Below, piece after piece: positions 56,080 through 64,000 of a stretch of DNA of 64,000 nucleotides. The position numbers and the translations under genes are program-made. Within the stretch, counting starts at the first letter, position 1, and each line of letters begins with the position of its first letter. The DNA comes from UBA6522 sp965262365. Its GTDB lineage: Bacteria > Pseudomonadota > Gammaproteobacteria > Steroidobacterales > Rariloculaceae. The notes under the pieces are model-generated. The model did not search any database. It was given only the letters and a program-made list of their open reading frames with translations, and was not told where the DNA came from. The stretch is from contig OZ253541.1 of assembly GCA_965262365.1 (NCBI GenBank), positions 2,294,001-2,358,000 of the forward strand. The letters are read 5' to 3'.

Positions 56080-56292
56080 ATGTATTCAGCTTCGTTCGAT
56101 ACACCCCAAAACACCCCCCTCGACTTCAACACGCCGCCCCGGACCGATTCGGTCGCCGATGCGCTGGTGTCCGAACCCGCCTTGCCCGAGGGTTCGCGCG
56201 CCCCGGCCCCCGAATCGCTGCTCGCCGATATCGGCCTGCCTCCCCACCGCGTGCGCGAGGTCCTGGCCGAGTCGCGCGCTTCGAGCTTCTGA
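56080..56292 (+). CDS. Small acidic protein, unknown function
   Basis: The 70-aa protein has ATG 56080 preceded by GGAGG at a good distance. It is Pro- and Ala-rich with an acidic middle (SVADALVSEPALPEGS) and a helical end (HRVREVLAESRASSF). No family is known to me. It lies 105 bases before ssb on the same strand, so the two may share a promoter. Confidence 0.5.
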   Translation: MYSASFDTPQNTPLDFNTPPRTDSVADALVSEPALPEGSRAPAPESLLADIGLPPHRVREVLAESRASSF

Positions 56293-56397
56293 GAGTCAGG
56301 GCGAAGCCCTGAGAGGGTGAATCGGAGGTGGGATCGAGAGTGACCGTCCCCGGTTCGTTCAACCGTTGTCATCAATCGAAACCGAAGGAGAATCGAA

Positions 56398-56844
56398 ATG
56401 TTTGGTTTGAATCGCGCGGAAGTGATCGGGCGCCTGGGCGCCGACGTCACTGTCAATCATCTGGTATCGGGGGGCCGCGTCGCGAACATGAGCATCGCGA
56501 CGGACGAGAGCTACCTGGATCGCAACGGCGGCGGCGAGCGGGTCGAGAAGACCGAGTGGCACCGGGTCGTTACCTTCCAGCCCGGACTCGTGGATATGCT
56601 CGAGAAGCACGCCACGAAGGGCCGGCTGGTCTACGTGTCCGGCAAGCTGCAGACGCGGCGCTGGCGCAAGGACGGGGAGGAGTCCGACCGGTTCTCGACC
56701 GAGATCCTGCTGGCTCCGGGTGGCCGGGTCCAGTTCCTCGAGCGGCCCAACGGCGCCAACGCCTCCGGTGAGCCCGAGGCCGGGCAGGCGTCCGCCGAGG
56801 CGGCCCCCGCCGCCTCCACCGCGGACACGGAAGTGCCCTTCTAG
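56398..56844 (+). CDS. ssb: Single-stranded DNA-binding protein
   Basis: The protein has 148 aa, with AGGAG eight bases before the ATG. The OB fold shows NRAEVIGRLGADVTVNHL, RVANMSIATDESYLD, EKTEWHRVVTFQPGLVDMLE, GRLVYVSGKLQTRRWRKDGE and FSTEILLAPGGRVQFLE. The acidic tail ends in DTEVPF, close to the DDDIPF tip that recruits repair and replication proteins. As an accessory-island copy it probably serves the element's own replication or transfer, with the Toprim gene downstream. Confidence 0.93.
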   Translation: MFGLNRAEVIGRLGADVTVNHLVSGGRVANMSIATDESYLDRNGGGERVEKTEWHRVVTFQPGLVDMLEKHATKGRLVYVSGKLQTRRWRKDGEESDRFSTEILLAPGGRVQFLERPNGANASGEPEAGQASAEAAPAASTADTEVPF

Positions 56845-57118
56845 CACGGATCGTCCGCGCCCCGCAGGCCGGCTTCCGCCCGATCACGGGCGGGGGTCGG
56901 CCTGTTCTCATGCACCGGCCAGGCGCCGCATCGCCTGACGGCATCCTGCCGTCACCCGGCGGCCCGATCCCCGGGCCGTTCATCTCCGCCTCACGCCCCG
57001 GAGCGGTCGAGTCCGACCGGGACCGGGGCGACTCCTCAGGCGGAGAGCCGATTCCCATGACACTTCCTTCCCCGTCCGTTCGCGCCGCCTTCGCGCCGTT
57101 CCCTGCCGAGGCACTTCG

Positions 57119-58186
57119 ATGAACGCGGCCGACACCGCCGCGGCGCTGGCCGCGCACGCGGAAGATTGCTGCCGGCGCTATCTTGCCCACGGGCGGCGCG
57201 TCGGCCGCTACTGGTGCGCCGGGGATGTGCGCGGCGCGCCGGGCCGCTCGCTGTTTGTGCGGCTTGAGCCCCCGGGCCCGGTCGGGAAATGGTCGGATCC
57301 CGCCGAACAGTTGCACGGCGATCTGCTGGACCTCATCCGTCTGGCCACCGGCGCGCGCTCGCTGCGCGAGGCGCTGGCCGAGGCGCACCGGTTCCTGGCC
57401 CAGCCACTTCCGCCGGCATCGCCGCGTCCCGACACCTACGACCGCACCGAAGCGGCCCGCAACCTGTGGAACCGCTGCCAGCCCATAGCCGACACACACG
57501 GCGAACTTTATCTCAAGGCCCGCGGCATCCACCGCTGCCGTTTCCCCGCCCTGCGGTTCCATCACGCCCTCCCATATCGCTCGGACTCCGGCGGCTGGCG
57601 CCGCTATCCGGCGATCGTCGCGGCTGTCGCCAGCGACGACGGGGAACTTGCCGGGGTTCACCGAACCTGGCTCGATGCTCGCCAACCGGCGAAGGCACCG
57701 ATTTCTCGCCCCAGGAAAGCGCTCGGCCGAATCCACGGCTTTGCCGTGCGCTTCGGCGAACCCACCAATGCCTCCACCCTGCTCGTGGGCGAGGGGATCG
57801 AGACGGTGCTCTCGCTCGTCACCGTGCTGCCCGACGGCGCCTTGCGAACCGCGGTCCCGTCCGGGACGTTCGCCGCCGCAGCTCTGTCCGCCGGGGGGCT
57901 CGGCACGTTCGTGCCGCCGCTGATGGTCTCTCGCCTCATCATCGCCCAGGACCGCGACGAGGAAGGCGAACGCGCCGCGCGTCGCCTGCAACTTCGATGC
58001 ACGCGTCTGGGCATCGGCTGTGCCGTGCTCGTTCCCAAGGGTGGGGATTTCAACAACGACCTCGTGGAACTCGGTTCCCGACGCCTCGCACGTCGACTGG
58101 CGCCGCTGGTCGATCAACCTCGCGTGCACAGTCGGTGCGGCTTCGCCGCAGGTGAACAAGGAACGAAGAACGAGTCGCGAGACTGA
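57119..58186 (+). CDS. Toprim-domain primase-like protein
   Basis: The protein has 355 aa. The N-terminal half (YRRTEAARNLW-like region, LYLKARGIHRCRFPALRFHH) resembles the DUF7146 domain that precedes Toprim in plasmid and phage primases. The Toprim part follows: TLLVGEGIETVLSLV (catalytic Glu), then MVSRLIIAQDRDEEGERAAR (D-x-D). No zinc finger of DnaG type is evident, although Cys residues near the start (CCRRYL, CAGD) could be a remnant. Similar genes in integrative elements accompany ssb and integrases. Possible role: primer synthesis during element replication. Confidence 0.8.
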   Translation: MNAADTAAALAAHAEDCCRRYLAHGRRVGRYWCAGDVRGAPGRSLFVRLEPPGPVGKWSDPAEQLHGDLLDLIRLATGARSLREALAEAHRFLAQPLPPASPRPDTYDRTEAARNLWNRCQPIADTHGELYLKARGIHRCRFPALRFHHALPYRSDSGGWRRYPAIVAAVASDDGELAGVHRTWLDARQPAKAPISRPRKALGRIHGFAVRFGEPTNASTLLVGEGIETVLSLVTVLPDGALRTAVPSGTFAAAALSAGGLGTFVPPLMVSRLIIAQDRDEEGERAARRLQLRCTRLGIGCAVLVPKGGDFNNDLVELGSRRLARRLAPLVDQPRVHSRCGFAAGEQGTKNESRD

Positions 58187-58194
58187 AAACTTTT

Positions 58195-58337
58195 TATTCC
58201 GTCATGACACGTTCAGCGTGACACACGTGCTCAGGCGTCAACCCCTGCAAAGCAGGGGTCCTCCACTGCGTTCCGGTCCGCTTCACGGATGACTGCCCTG
58301 CGCGCGCGCATCCCACTAAACATGTCACGACGGAATA
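58195..58337. repeat. Small inverted-repeat element with internal hairpin
   Basis: TATTCCGTCATGACAC (58195-58210) is matched in inverse by 58322-58337 at 14 of 16 positions. Between them lies a perfect 8-bp stem, ACCCCTGC-AAA-GCAGGGGT (58241-58259). The whole 143 bp sits between the primase-like and DUF2493 genes. It could be a miniature mobile element, a structured RNA leader of the next gene, or a terminator plus regulatory site. Confidence 0.7.
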
Positions 58338-58377
58338 CCCCGCCGTGCTCGTCCTATAGATAAAGAAGGAAACCATC

Positions 58378-59295
58378 ATGCTCACTCACGCTCAACACGC
58401 ATCCCCCACCGCGGTCATCTGCGAGAACCTCGAATACTTCGGAGGAGGACCCAACCGGGGCGAACCCGATCCCCGGGCCGTCTGGGACGAGTCCGAAGCC
58501 CTCCAGGGACTGGAGACGATCCTCGACGCCTTCGTCGACGAGATCGCACCGGACGGCACACAACTCGCCGACGAACGCGAGTCGCTGCTCTGGGGCTTCG
58601 TCAATACCCTGCACATGCAGACCGTGAGACTGGACCGGGCCGTCGACAAGCTCTCCCCGAAACTGAAGGACCTCCAGAACGCCCAGGACGGCTCCGAAGT
58701 CCAGGCCTGGGAACTGGAACGGGTGATCGACCGCGCGCAGCATCTCGGCGATCGGCGAGATGCGTTCGAGCGACTCCGAGACGCCGCCGCCGAACGGTAC
58801 CGCGCCGACACCGGCAACATGTGGCGCCCGAGGCACGGCTCGCACACCTCCCGCACAGCCAAGCTCACCTCCGCGGCCATCGACGCCCGGGACTTCCTCC
58901 GCGCCCGAGACTCCGAGAAGACCAAGACGCACCTCCCGCAGGGAACCCTGGTCGCGGTCACCGGCTCCAAGCCCGTCGAGGACGCCGACCGGATCTTCTG
59001 CGCACTCGACAACGTCCGCAACAAGTACAACGACATGGTCCTCGTCCACGGCGGCGGACCCGGCGCCGAGAAAATCGCGGCGCGTTGGGCCGAGTCCCGA
59101 AACGTGCACCAGGTCGTGTGCCGACCGGACTGGAACGCCCACGGCAAGGCCGCGCCGTTCCGACGCAACGACCAACTCCTGAGCCTGCTCCCCAAGGGCG
59201 TCATCTCCTTCCCCGGCTCCGGCATCTCCGAGAACCTCGTCGACAAAGCCCAGCAACTGGGCATACCGGTTCAGCGAATCCAACTCGCCGCCTGA
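58378..59295 (+). CDS. DUF2493 (SLOG-fold) protein
   Basis: The protein has 305 aa, with AGAAGGAAA before the ATG. The N-terminal 180 residues are helical with no known domain. The C-terminal part has the DUF2493/YspA pattern: TLVAVTGSKPVEDADRIFCA, DMVLVHGGGPGAEKIAARWA, and VHQVVCRPDWNAHGKAAPFR with RNDQLL. This is a SLOG-type nucleotide-binding fold, seen in predicted nucleotide-sensing or ligand-processing proteins of defence and mobile elements. The GGGPGAEKIAARWA loop is the likely phosphate-binding site. The role is not established. Confidence 0.82.
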   Translation: MLTHAQHASPTAVICENLEYFGGGPNRGEPDPRAVWDESEALQGLETILDAFVDEIAPDGTQLADERESLLWGFVNTLHMQTVRLDRAVDKLSPKLKDLQNAQDGSEVQAWELERVIDRAQHLGDRRDAFERLRDAAAERYRADTGNMWRPRHGSHTSRTAKLTSAAIDARDFLRARDSEKTKTHLPQGTLVAVTGSKPVEDADRIFCALDNVRNKYNDMVLVHGGGPGAEKIAARWAESRNVHQVVCRPDWNAHGKAAPFRRNDQLLSLLPKGVISFPGSGISENLVDKAQQLGIPVQRIQLAA

Positions 59296-59486
59296 CACCG
59301 CCGACGATTGCGGGCCGCATCGACATCGCTCGGTGCGGCCCGCGCTTCCTGTGCCGTCCTGCCGGGCGCCGTGCATTAACCCGGTTGGAGTCAAGCTGCA
59401 AGCGAGTGAGCCGCGCGGCGATCGAGAGAGAGTCGCCGGCGCGCCAACCGTCCACCGACTCACAACCGAACACCAGGAGCAACACC

Positions 59487-59714
59487 ATGTCCCGCGTCAC
59501 CTTCAAGCGCATCGCCTCCGACCAGGCCAACATCTACGACGAAAACGGCGACTGCGTCGGAGAAGTGTTTCGCCATCCCGACATTCTCAATCCCGGCAAG
59601 CCGATCTTCACGATTCATTATTTCGAGGACCCGCGTGGTCCGGAACATGTCGCCGACCGCTCGCGCATCAGAGAGCGGGCAGAACAACGCCTGGCCACAC
59701 ATCCGCTATTCTGA
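59487..59714 (+). CDS. Small protein of unknown function
   Basis: The 75-aa protein has ATG 59487 preceded by CAGGAGC. The product MSRVTFKRIASDQANIYDEN then GDCVGEVFRHPDILNPGKPI reads as a compact beta-rich fold with an IHYFEDPRGP turn and a charged C-terminal helix. It is not recognised. It lies 191 bases after the DUF2493 gene in the same direction. Confidence 0.65.
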   Translation: MSRVTFKRIASDQANIYDENGDCVGEVFRHPDILNPGKPIFTIHYFEDPRGPEHVADRSRIRERAEQRLATHPLF

Positions 59715-60350
59715 CGACCGCGCGATCTTCGCCGCCGCCGATCACTCGGCATCCATGTCGCTGACTCGCTCCACGATCTTCAGCGCGCCGCTTCGCGGAC
59801 TGCGCTGCCGCGCTGCCGGGACCGCCGCGGTGGCATGGCTTCGCCACCGCGTTGCGTCCGCCAACGGCGATGACTCGAGCCGGCGCTGCGCGCCCCGCTC
59901 CTCGCCCTCGGCACCGGCCGGGCTTCATGTTCCGGCTCGGCACCGCGTTGCCCGCCGGCTTCGCCGTCGCGCATCCGCTCGCCTCCCCGGCATTCGCTGT
60001 CGCGAGCGCCTCCCATGTTCTTCCGCACCGGGCATCCCCCGCTCAATCGCCGCTGCGGCTCCCCTTCGGTTCCGTTTCCGGAACCGTTTCTCCCAACGTT
60101 CGGTACCCTGGATTGGGTCTTCTCTACGCCCTTCGGCGGCTCGGCTCTCACACCCGACGCACCTCAGGTGCAAAGAGCGCGGTATTCCAACCCGCCGCTG
60201 AACCGCGTTTTTCACCTGTTTTTCAATGCCTTGCATGGCTCCGGAAATCTCGGGGCCCGTGCCCGCGCAACCTGAATCTCTTGTTCAAACGGCCACTCCT
60301 GTTCCCTGGGGAATAGTGCGGCCAGCAGGTAACACACACAGGATATCCTT
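59715..60350. other. 636-bp GC-rich spacer upstream of the integrases
   Basis: No gene is supported: overlapping frames are open on both strands but have low-complexity Arg/Ala/Pro products. Motifs such as GGCTTCGCC and CGGCATTC recur, giving potential for local stems. It may hold regulatory or attachment sequences of the integrase operon, but I see no clear core site. Confidence 0.4.
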
Positions 60351-61496
60351 TTGCGCACCTACTACACCCTCAACGAACGGACCGTCCATCGACCCTTCAA
60401 GAAACACCGGCGCGGACGGCGCAGCCTCTTCGTTTTCGACCGCGACCTGCGCGCGTTCGGCCTCAAAATCACCCCCAGCGTCAAGCGAACGTTCTTCGTC
60501 CGCATCATCAACAAGCTGGGTCGATTCGACATCGAACTCGGCACGGTCGGCACCATCACCGCCGCCGAGGCCCGTGCCCGGGCGCTTGACGAACTCAGGC
60601 GGGCTCGGCACGAAACCGACGCCGGCCCGTTGATGCGAGATTACGCCGAGGAATTCCTGAAACGCACCGAGCGCCGCTGGAAGCCCGCCACGCGCGAAAC
60701 CAACCGCGACGCGATCAACAACCGCATCCTGCCTTACTTCGGGGAGATGCACGTGCCGGACATCGACGCCACCGACGTACGCCGCTGGTTCGATTCCATG
60801 AGCCACAAACCGGCCACCGCCAACCGGACGCTGCCGGTGCTGTCCGTCATGATGACCCAGGCGGAGCTGTGGGACATTCGTCCGGCCGGCTCCAATCCCT
60901 GCCGCAACATGCGCCGTTTCAGGATGAAACCGCGCGAGCGGTTCCTGTCGCTGGAGGAACTGAAGCATCTCGGTGGGGTGCTGGACCGCGCCGATGACAC
61001 CCAGGCCGTTGCCGCGGTCCGGCTGTTGTTGTTCACCGGCGCGCGCTCCTCGGAGATCACAGGACTTCGATGGAAATGGATTCGGGGCACCCGCGCAGTG
61101 CTGCCGGATTCCAAGACCGGACCCAAGACGATCCAGCTTCCGCCGCCCGCCCGGGCGGTCATTGGAAGTCTGCCACGGGACGGCGAGTTTGTCTTTCCCC
61201 ACTCCGGCGGGACCGGACCCTTGCGGGATCTCGGACGCCGCTGGTCGAAACTGCGAGCACTGGCCGGATTGGACGACGTGCGTCTCCATGACCTGCGCCA
61301 TTCCTACGCAAGTCACGCGGTCATGAGCGGGCTGGACCTCTACACCGTGGGCCGACTGCTCGGGCACGCCGACACGGCCTCCACCGAGCGCTACGCGCAC
61401 CTGGCTGACGAACACGTCGTGAAAGCGGCCGGGCGCATCGACCGGATTGTCGGCGACGCCATGAAGGGCGAGACGGAGACGAACAATGCGGACTAA
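60351..61496 (+). CDS. Tyrosine integrase 1 of an overlapping pair
   Basis: The protein has 381 aa from TTG 60351. An N-terminal arm domain (LRAFGLKITPSVKRTFFVRI) and a core-binding domain (LMRDYAEEFLKRTERRWKPA) precede the catalytic motifs FTGARSSEITGLRWKWI (Arg), DVRLHDLRHSYASHAV (HxxR) and RLLGHADTASTERYAHLADE (His and Tyr). All five catalytic residues are present. It overlaps the next integrase by 11 bases, so both are made together. Such pairs usually mark the end of an integrated element. Confidence 0.92.
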   Translation: MRTYYTLNERTVHRPFKKHRRGRRSLFVFDRDLRAFGLKITPSVKRTFFVRIINKLGRFDIELGTVGTITAAEARARALDELRRARHETDAGPLMRDYAEEFLKRTERRWKPATRETNRDAINNRILPYFGEMHVPDIDATDVRRWFDSMSHKPATANRTLPVLSVMMTQAELWDIRPAGSNPCRNMRRFRMKPRERFLSLEELKHLGGVLDRADDTQAVAAVRLLLFTGARSSEITGLRWKWIRGTRAVLPDSKTGPKTIQLPPPARAVIGSLPRDGEFVFPHSGGTGPLRDLGRRWSKLRALAGLDDVRLHDLRHSYASHAVMSGLDLYTVGRLLGHADTASTERYAHLADEHVVKAAGRIDRIVGDAMKGETETNNAD

Positions 61497-62778
61497 AGCA
61501 AGGAAAAACCGGCTGACCCGTCGCGCCGTCCTGGCAGCCCGGCCCAGGGAGAAGGAATACGTCGTATGGGACGGAACTCTCGCGCACTTCGGGTTGCGCG
61601 TGCAGCCCACCGGCTCGCGGTCCTTCGTCGTACAGGTCCGCGTGCACGGCCGGATGCGCAAGTTCACGCTGGGGCGGTTCCCGAACATGGGCGTTACCCA
61701 CGCGAAGGAGGAAGCCGCCGCGCTGCTCGCGCGCATCTGGTCCGGCGAGGCCATTGTCCCCACGCGCAAGTTCAAGCCGCCGTTGTTCAGGGACTTCGCG
61801 GCGTACTACCGTCAGCGGAAAAAGCACGTCTTCAAGCCCTCCACGCTCAAGACCCACGACATCTACATGAGGAATCGAATCCTGCCCGCGTTCGGGCGCA
61901 TGCGTTTGGACACCATCGACCACGTGCGGGCATCCAGATGGTTCGATGCCGCCAGCGCCGAAAAACCCGGTGCGGCCAACCGCTCGTTCGAGATCCTGCG
62001 CGCGATGCTGAGGACCGCGCGGGAATGGGGGGAACTGGGCAGAGAGGTTCCCGACGCGTGCGCCAATATCGCGATGAATCCGAAGCGCTCCGTGGCGCGC
62101 CATCTGAACAAGGTGGAGCTCGCCCGGCTCGGACAGGTGCTCGATGCCCGCCGCGCGCAGCGCCCCTGGCCCGTGGCGGCGCTGCGGCTGCTCATGCTCA
62201 CAGGCGCCCGCGTGTCGGAGGTCCTGAACTTGCAATGGGAGGAAATCGGAGACTTCTCCGAGGAGGGCACGAGCGCGCGGCTCGCGGACTCCAAGACCGG
62301 TCCCCGCACGCTGTGGCTCGGACCCCAGGCGCGACAGATCATTGCCTCGCTGCCCAAGAGGGAAAATGACCCGCGCGTGTTCCCCGGCAGGCTCAACTCT
62401 GCACGGCTCTACACGTTCTGGACGGGTGTTCGCGACAAAGCCAAGCTGCCGGGCGTGCGCATCCACGACCTGCGCCACTCCTTTGCCTCCCAGGGCGTCA
62501 TGAACAGCGTCGGGCTCTCGACGGTCGGCCGCCTTCTCGGGCACCGGCGACGCGATACGACCGCCATTTACGCGCACTTCGACGACGCTGCCATGCAGAA
62601 TGCCGCCGACCAAGCCGCCGGCGTCATTGCGCAAGCCATGCGGTTTACGGAAACAGCGGTTCCCTTGAGCGTCGACTCAGACCCCAACCGCGATCGGCAA
62701 AGCCCAAATCGCGCCACCGATGCGTCGTCGTTACCTGCTTCGGTCGAACTTCGCGAACCCCTCGGCTTTAGGATTTGA
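61486..62778 (+). CDS. Tyrosine integrase 2 of an overlapping pair
   Basis: The protein has 430 aa. It is organised like its neighbour: arm domain (HFGLRVQPTGSRSFVVQVRV), core-binding domain, LTGARVSEVLNLQWEEI (Arg), VRIHDLRHSFASQGV (HxxR) and RLLGHRRRDTTAIYAHFDDA (His and Tyr). About 50 extra residues at the C-terminus are disordered. Similarity to integrase 1 suggests an old duplication, with the two acting as a heteromer or on different sites. Confidence 0.92.
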   Translation: MRTKARKNRLTRRAVLAARPREKEYVVWDGTLAHFGLRVQPTGSRSFVVQVRVHGRMRKFTLGRFPNMGVTHAKEEAAALLARIWSGEAIVPTRKFKPPLFRDFAAYYRQRKKHVFKPSTLKTHDIYMRNRILPAFGRMRLDTIDHVRASRWFDAASAEKPGAANRSFEILRAMLRTAREWGELGREVPDACANIAMNPKRSVARHLNKVELARLGQVLDARRAQRPWPVAALRLLMLTGARVSEVLNLQWEEIGDFSEEGTSARLADSKTGPRTLWLGPQARQIIASLPKRENDPRVFPGRLNSARLYTFWTGVRDKAKLPGVRIHDLRHSFASQGVMNSVGLSTVGRLLGHRRRDTTAIYAHFDDAAMQNAADQAAGVIAQAMRFTETAVPLSVDSDPNRDRQSPNRATDASSLPASVELREPLGFRI

Positions 62779-62963
62779 ATCGAGTGACTATCCGGCTGGC
62801 ATCGGGCGGGCCTGCGCAAGGCGTTACAAAGCGGTTTGCCGTCGGATGCGCTCTTGCAGTCTACGGACACCACGACCCGCGACACATGCGTCGGGCACTG
62901 GAAGCGATGGAACGCAAAATGGGTGTGCTGCAGCACACTTTCAGGCGTTCTCCATGTGACTGA
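62775..62963 (+). pseudogene. Integrase C-terminal remnant
   Basis: The peptide AVYGHHDPRHMRRALEAMER resembles the end of tyrosine recombinases in which the catalytic Tyr lies in a VYGHHxP motif followed by a helix. Upstream of Ala-Val-Tyr there is no recombinase sequence. It lies just past integrase 2, so it may be the trace of an older element at the same attachment region. Confidence 0.45.
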
Positions 62964-63211
62964 AAGCGCCTGATCCAAGGCGAAGTACCGCGTATTGCGC
63001 CAGGCCAACCGCACCGCGGTGAGCCGGATGTTCACTGTGTATCCTCTCCGTTGATGAACGCATTGAGGACAGGGGCGCGTCGATAGCCGTCTGACTGCCA
63101 TCGTTACTTCGGTTCCGTCCGCACCACGAAACGAACCCGATAGCTTCTAATCCACAAGATTGTATGCCAAACTTGCTTGATAACCAATGGTTTGCCGTTC
63201 GGGAAACTGCC
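62964..63211. other. Spacer between integrase region and nuclease-like gene
   Basis: No gene is seen. GC content falls through this stretch, marking the change from the GC-rich island to lower-GC DNA. The island's right attachment site may lie here, but no repeat matching the left side was found. Confidence 0.4.
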
Positions 63212-63760
63212 ATGAAGCCACTACCCACGAAGTACAAAGACCGCATCTTCCGCTCTAGGACTGAGGCTAGATGGGCTGTCTTCTTCACTCGCATGGACTG
63301 GAACTGGAAGTACGAGGACCAAGGGTATGAGTTGGAGTCAGGCGGCTATTACCTACCGGATTTTGAGATCCGGCTGCCAAACCTAGACGAGTGGTACGTT
63401 GAAGTTAAACCAGACAACTTCGACAAGTTCGATCAAGACGAATATATAGTCAAACTGCAACGCTTCACATCGGAGGCCGGGAAGAATCTCTTGATTCTGG
63501 ATGGCAATCCCTTGTGCAAACCTTTTGACATCGTTTGTCATGGATTTGAAGGACGATCCCTAGGAATGGCATTTCTGCAAGACTACGAACCATATGTTCG
63601 GTGGGTTGATGACTACTGGACAGGGTACATCCATCTTGACGAAAGAACGGGTAGACACTTCACAGAGCATGCCGATGACGAACGTATGCAGAGGAAATCG
63701 TTTGGGAGACAGTATGTTGAGTCATTAAAGGCCGCCAGAAATGAGAAGTTCGGCATCTGA
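63212..63760 (+). CDS. PD-(D/E)XK nuclease-like protein
   Basis: The protein has 182 aa from ATG 63212 (an in-frame ATG at 63164 would add 16 residues). The N-terminal part shows a nuclease core pattern: RSRTEARWAVFFTRMDW (Glu), GGYYLPDFEIRLP (Asp) and EWYVEVKPDNFDKF (E-x-K). The layout recalls TnsA-like or phage-type endonucleases. The C-terminal half has no known motif. The gene is clearly AT-richer than the island, suggesting separate origin. Activity is inferred from the motif only. Confidence 0.65.
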   Translation: MKPLPTKYKDRIFRSRTEARWAVFFTRMDWNWKYEDQGYELESGGYYLPDFEIRLPNLDEWYVEVKPDNFDKFDQDEYIVKLQRFTSEAGKNLLILDGNPLCKPFDIVCHGFEGRSLGMAFLQDYEPYVRWVDDYWTGYIHLDERTGRHFTEHADDERMQRKSFGRQYVESLKAARNEKFGI

Positions 63761-63858
63761 ATACCGCAAACCGACTAAGGAGTCGGTGCAGCGGACGCCG
63801 CTTCGCGGTGCCGCTGACTCTTGAACTTTGGCCGCTCACCCAACCTAGGAGGTATGCC

Positions 63859-64000
63859 ATGGCAAAACGACGTAAGGCCTTCCCCCAAGGCACAGAACCC
63901 GGTTTCAACGTGTTCAGCGATGCAGATCCAGTGGAGCCACAAATCGCTGACATCTCCTCCATCATCCATCCTGCCGATGATGAGATTGAACTAACGGGCG
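63859..64000 (+). CDS. Unknown protein, 5' end only
   Basis: GGAGG (63848-63852) precedes an ATG at 63859 by six bases. The 47 visible codons read MAKRRKAFPQGTEPGFNVFS then DADPVEPQIADISSIIHPAD and run off the right edge. There is no recognisable domain in the visible part. Confidence 0.55.
   Translation, partial: MAKRRKAFPQGTEPGFNVFSDADPVEPQIADISSIIHPADDEIELTG

Noticed and set aside
56570..58159. 529-codon minus-strand frame
   Set aside because: It is antisense to ssb and the Toprim gene and has no domain.
59852..60316. 154-codon open frame upstream of the integrases
   Set aside because: The product is Pro/Arg/Ala-rich without recognisable fold, and open frames exist on both strands; typical for GC-rich non-coding DNA.

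Overview
The window looks like a GC-rich Proteobacterial chromosome, most likely gammaproteobacterial. The evidence is a clpS-clpA pair, a gspC-gspD-gspE type II secretion cluster, a TctC-type binding protein and ssb with a proteobacterial acidic tail. The many transposable elements and gene fragments suggest a genome undergoing IS expansion and decay, as in some host-associated or marine lineages. No taxonomic search was run. I recognised no rRNA, tRNA or CRISPR array.

Layout. (1) 0-9.1 kb is conserved backbone: clpA (partial) and clpS on the minus strand, gspC-gspD-gspE, an alpha/beta hydrolase, a TctC-type binding protein, a 5'-truncated Rieske gene, a secreted protein and a truncated DUF6152-like gene. 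(2) 9.4-10.2 kb is a scrap heap holding an integrase fragment, a fragment of a zinc-ribbon gene whose fuller copy lies at 50.9/54.5 kb, and a GalE-like epimerase fragment. (3) 10.3-25.9 kb is a giant repeat adhesin/autotransporter locus on the minus strand. It is now split into two ORFs (2503 and 2680 aa) by one frameshift near 18.43 kb. The upstream half has the signal peptide and the downstream half has the outer-membrane beta-barrel. (4) 25.9-32.4 kb is nested mobile DNA: a complete IS whose transposase fuses a DruA (DUF4338) domain to an IS4-type DDE transposase, a truncated IS, the end of a second RIT element fused into an MmeI-like methyltransferase gene, and two more transposase fragments. 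(5) 32.4-37.7 kb encodes surface proteins (lipoproteins and a multidomain CARDB/PPC protein), with a 19-copy TCGGC repeat upstream.

(6) 38.5-47.9 kb is a second mobile cluster: an IS1634-type transposase gene cut by a complete RIT element (three overlapping tyrosine recombinase genes within 83-bp inverted repeats), an IS91-type element with a frameshifted integrase, and a truncated group II intron. (7) 48.5-63 kb looks like an integrative accessory island: small unknown genes, a UPF0149-like gene, ssb, a Toprim primase-like gene, a DUF2493/SLOG gene and two overlapping tyrosine integrases. Within it a 3,492-bp TniA/TniB-like transposon splits a gene for a protein made of repeated zinc ribbons, leaving a 4-bp target duplication. 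(8) 63.2-64 kb has a PD-(D/E)XK-like nuclease candidate and the start of a further gene.

The best candidates for under-described biology are the split ~5,200-aa adhesin, the DruA-IS4 fusion IS, the zinc-ribbon array gene with its degraded second copy, the TniAB-like transposon with a zinc-binding third protein, and a 143-bp inverted-repeat element between the primase-like and SLOG genes.
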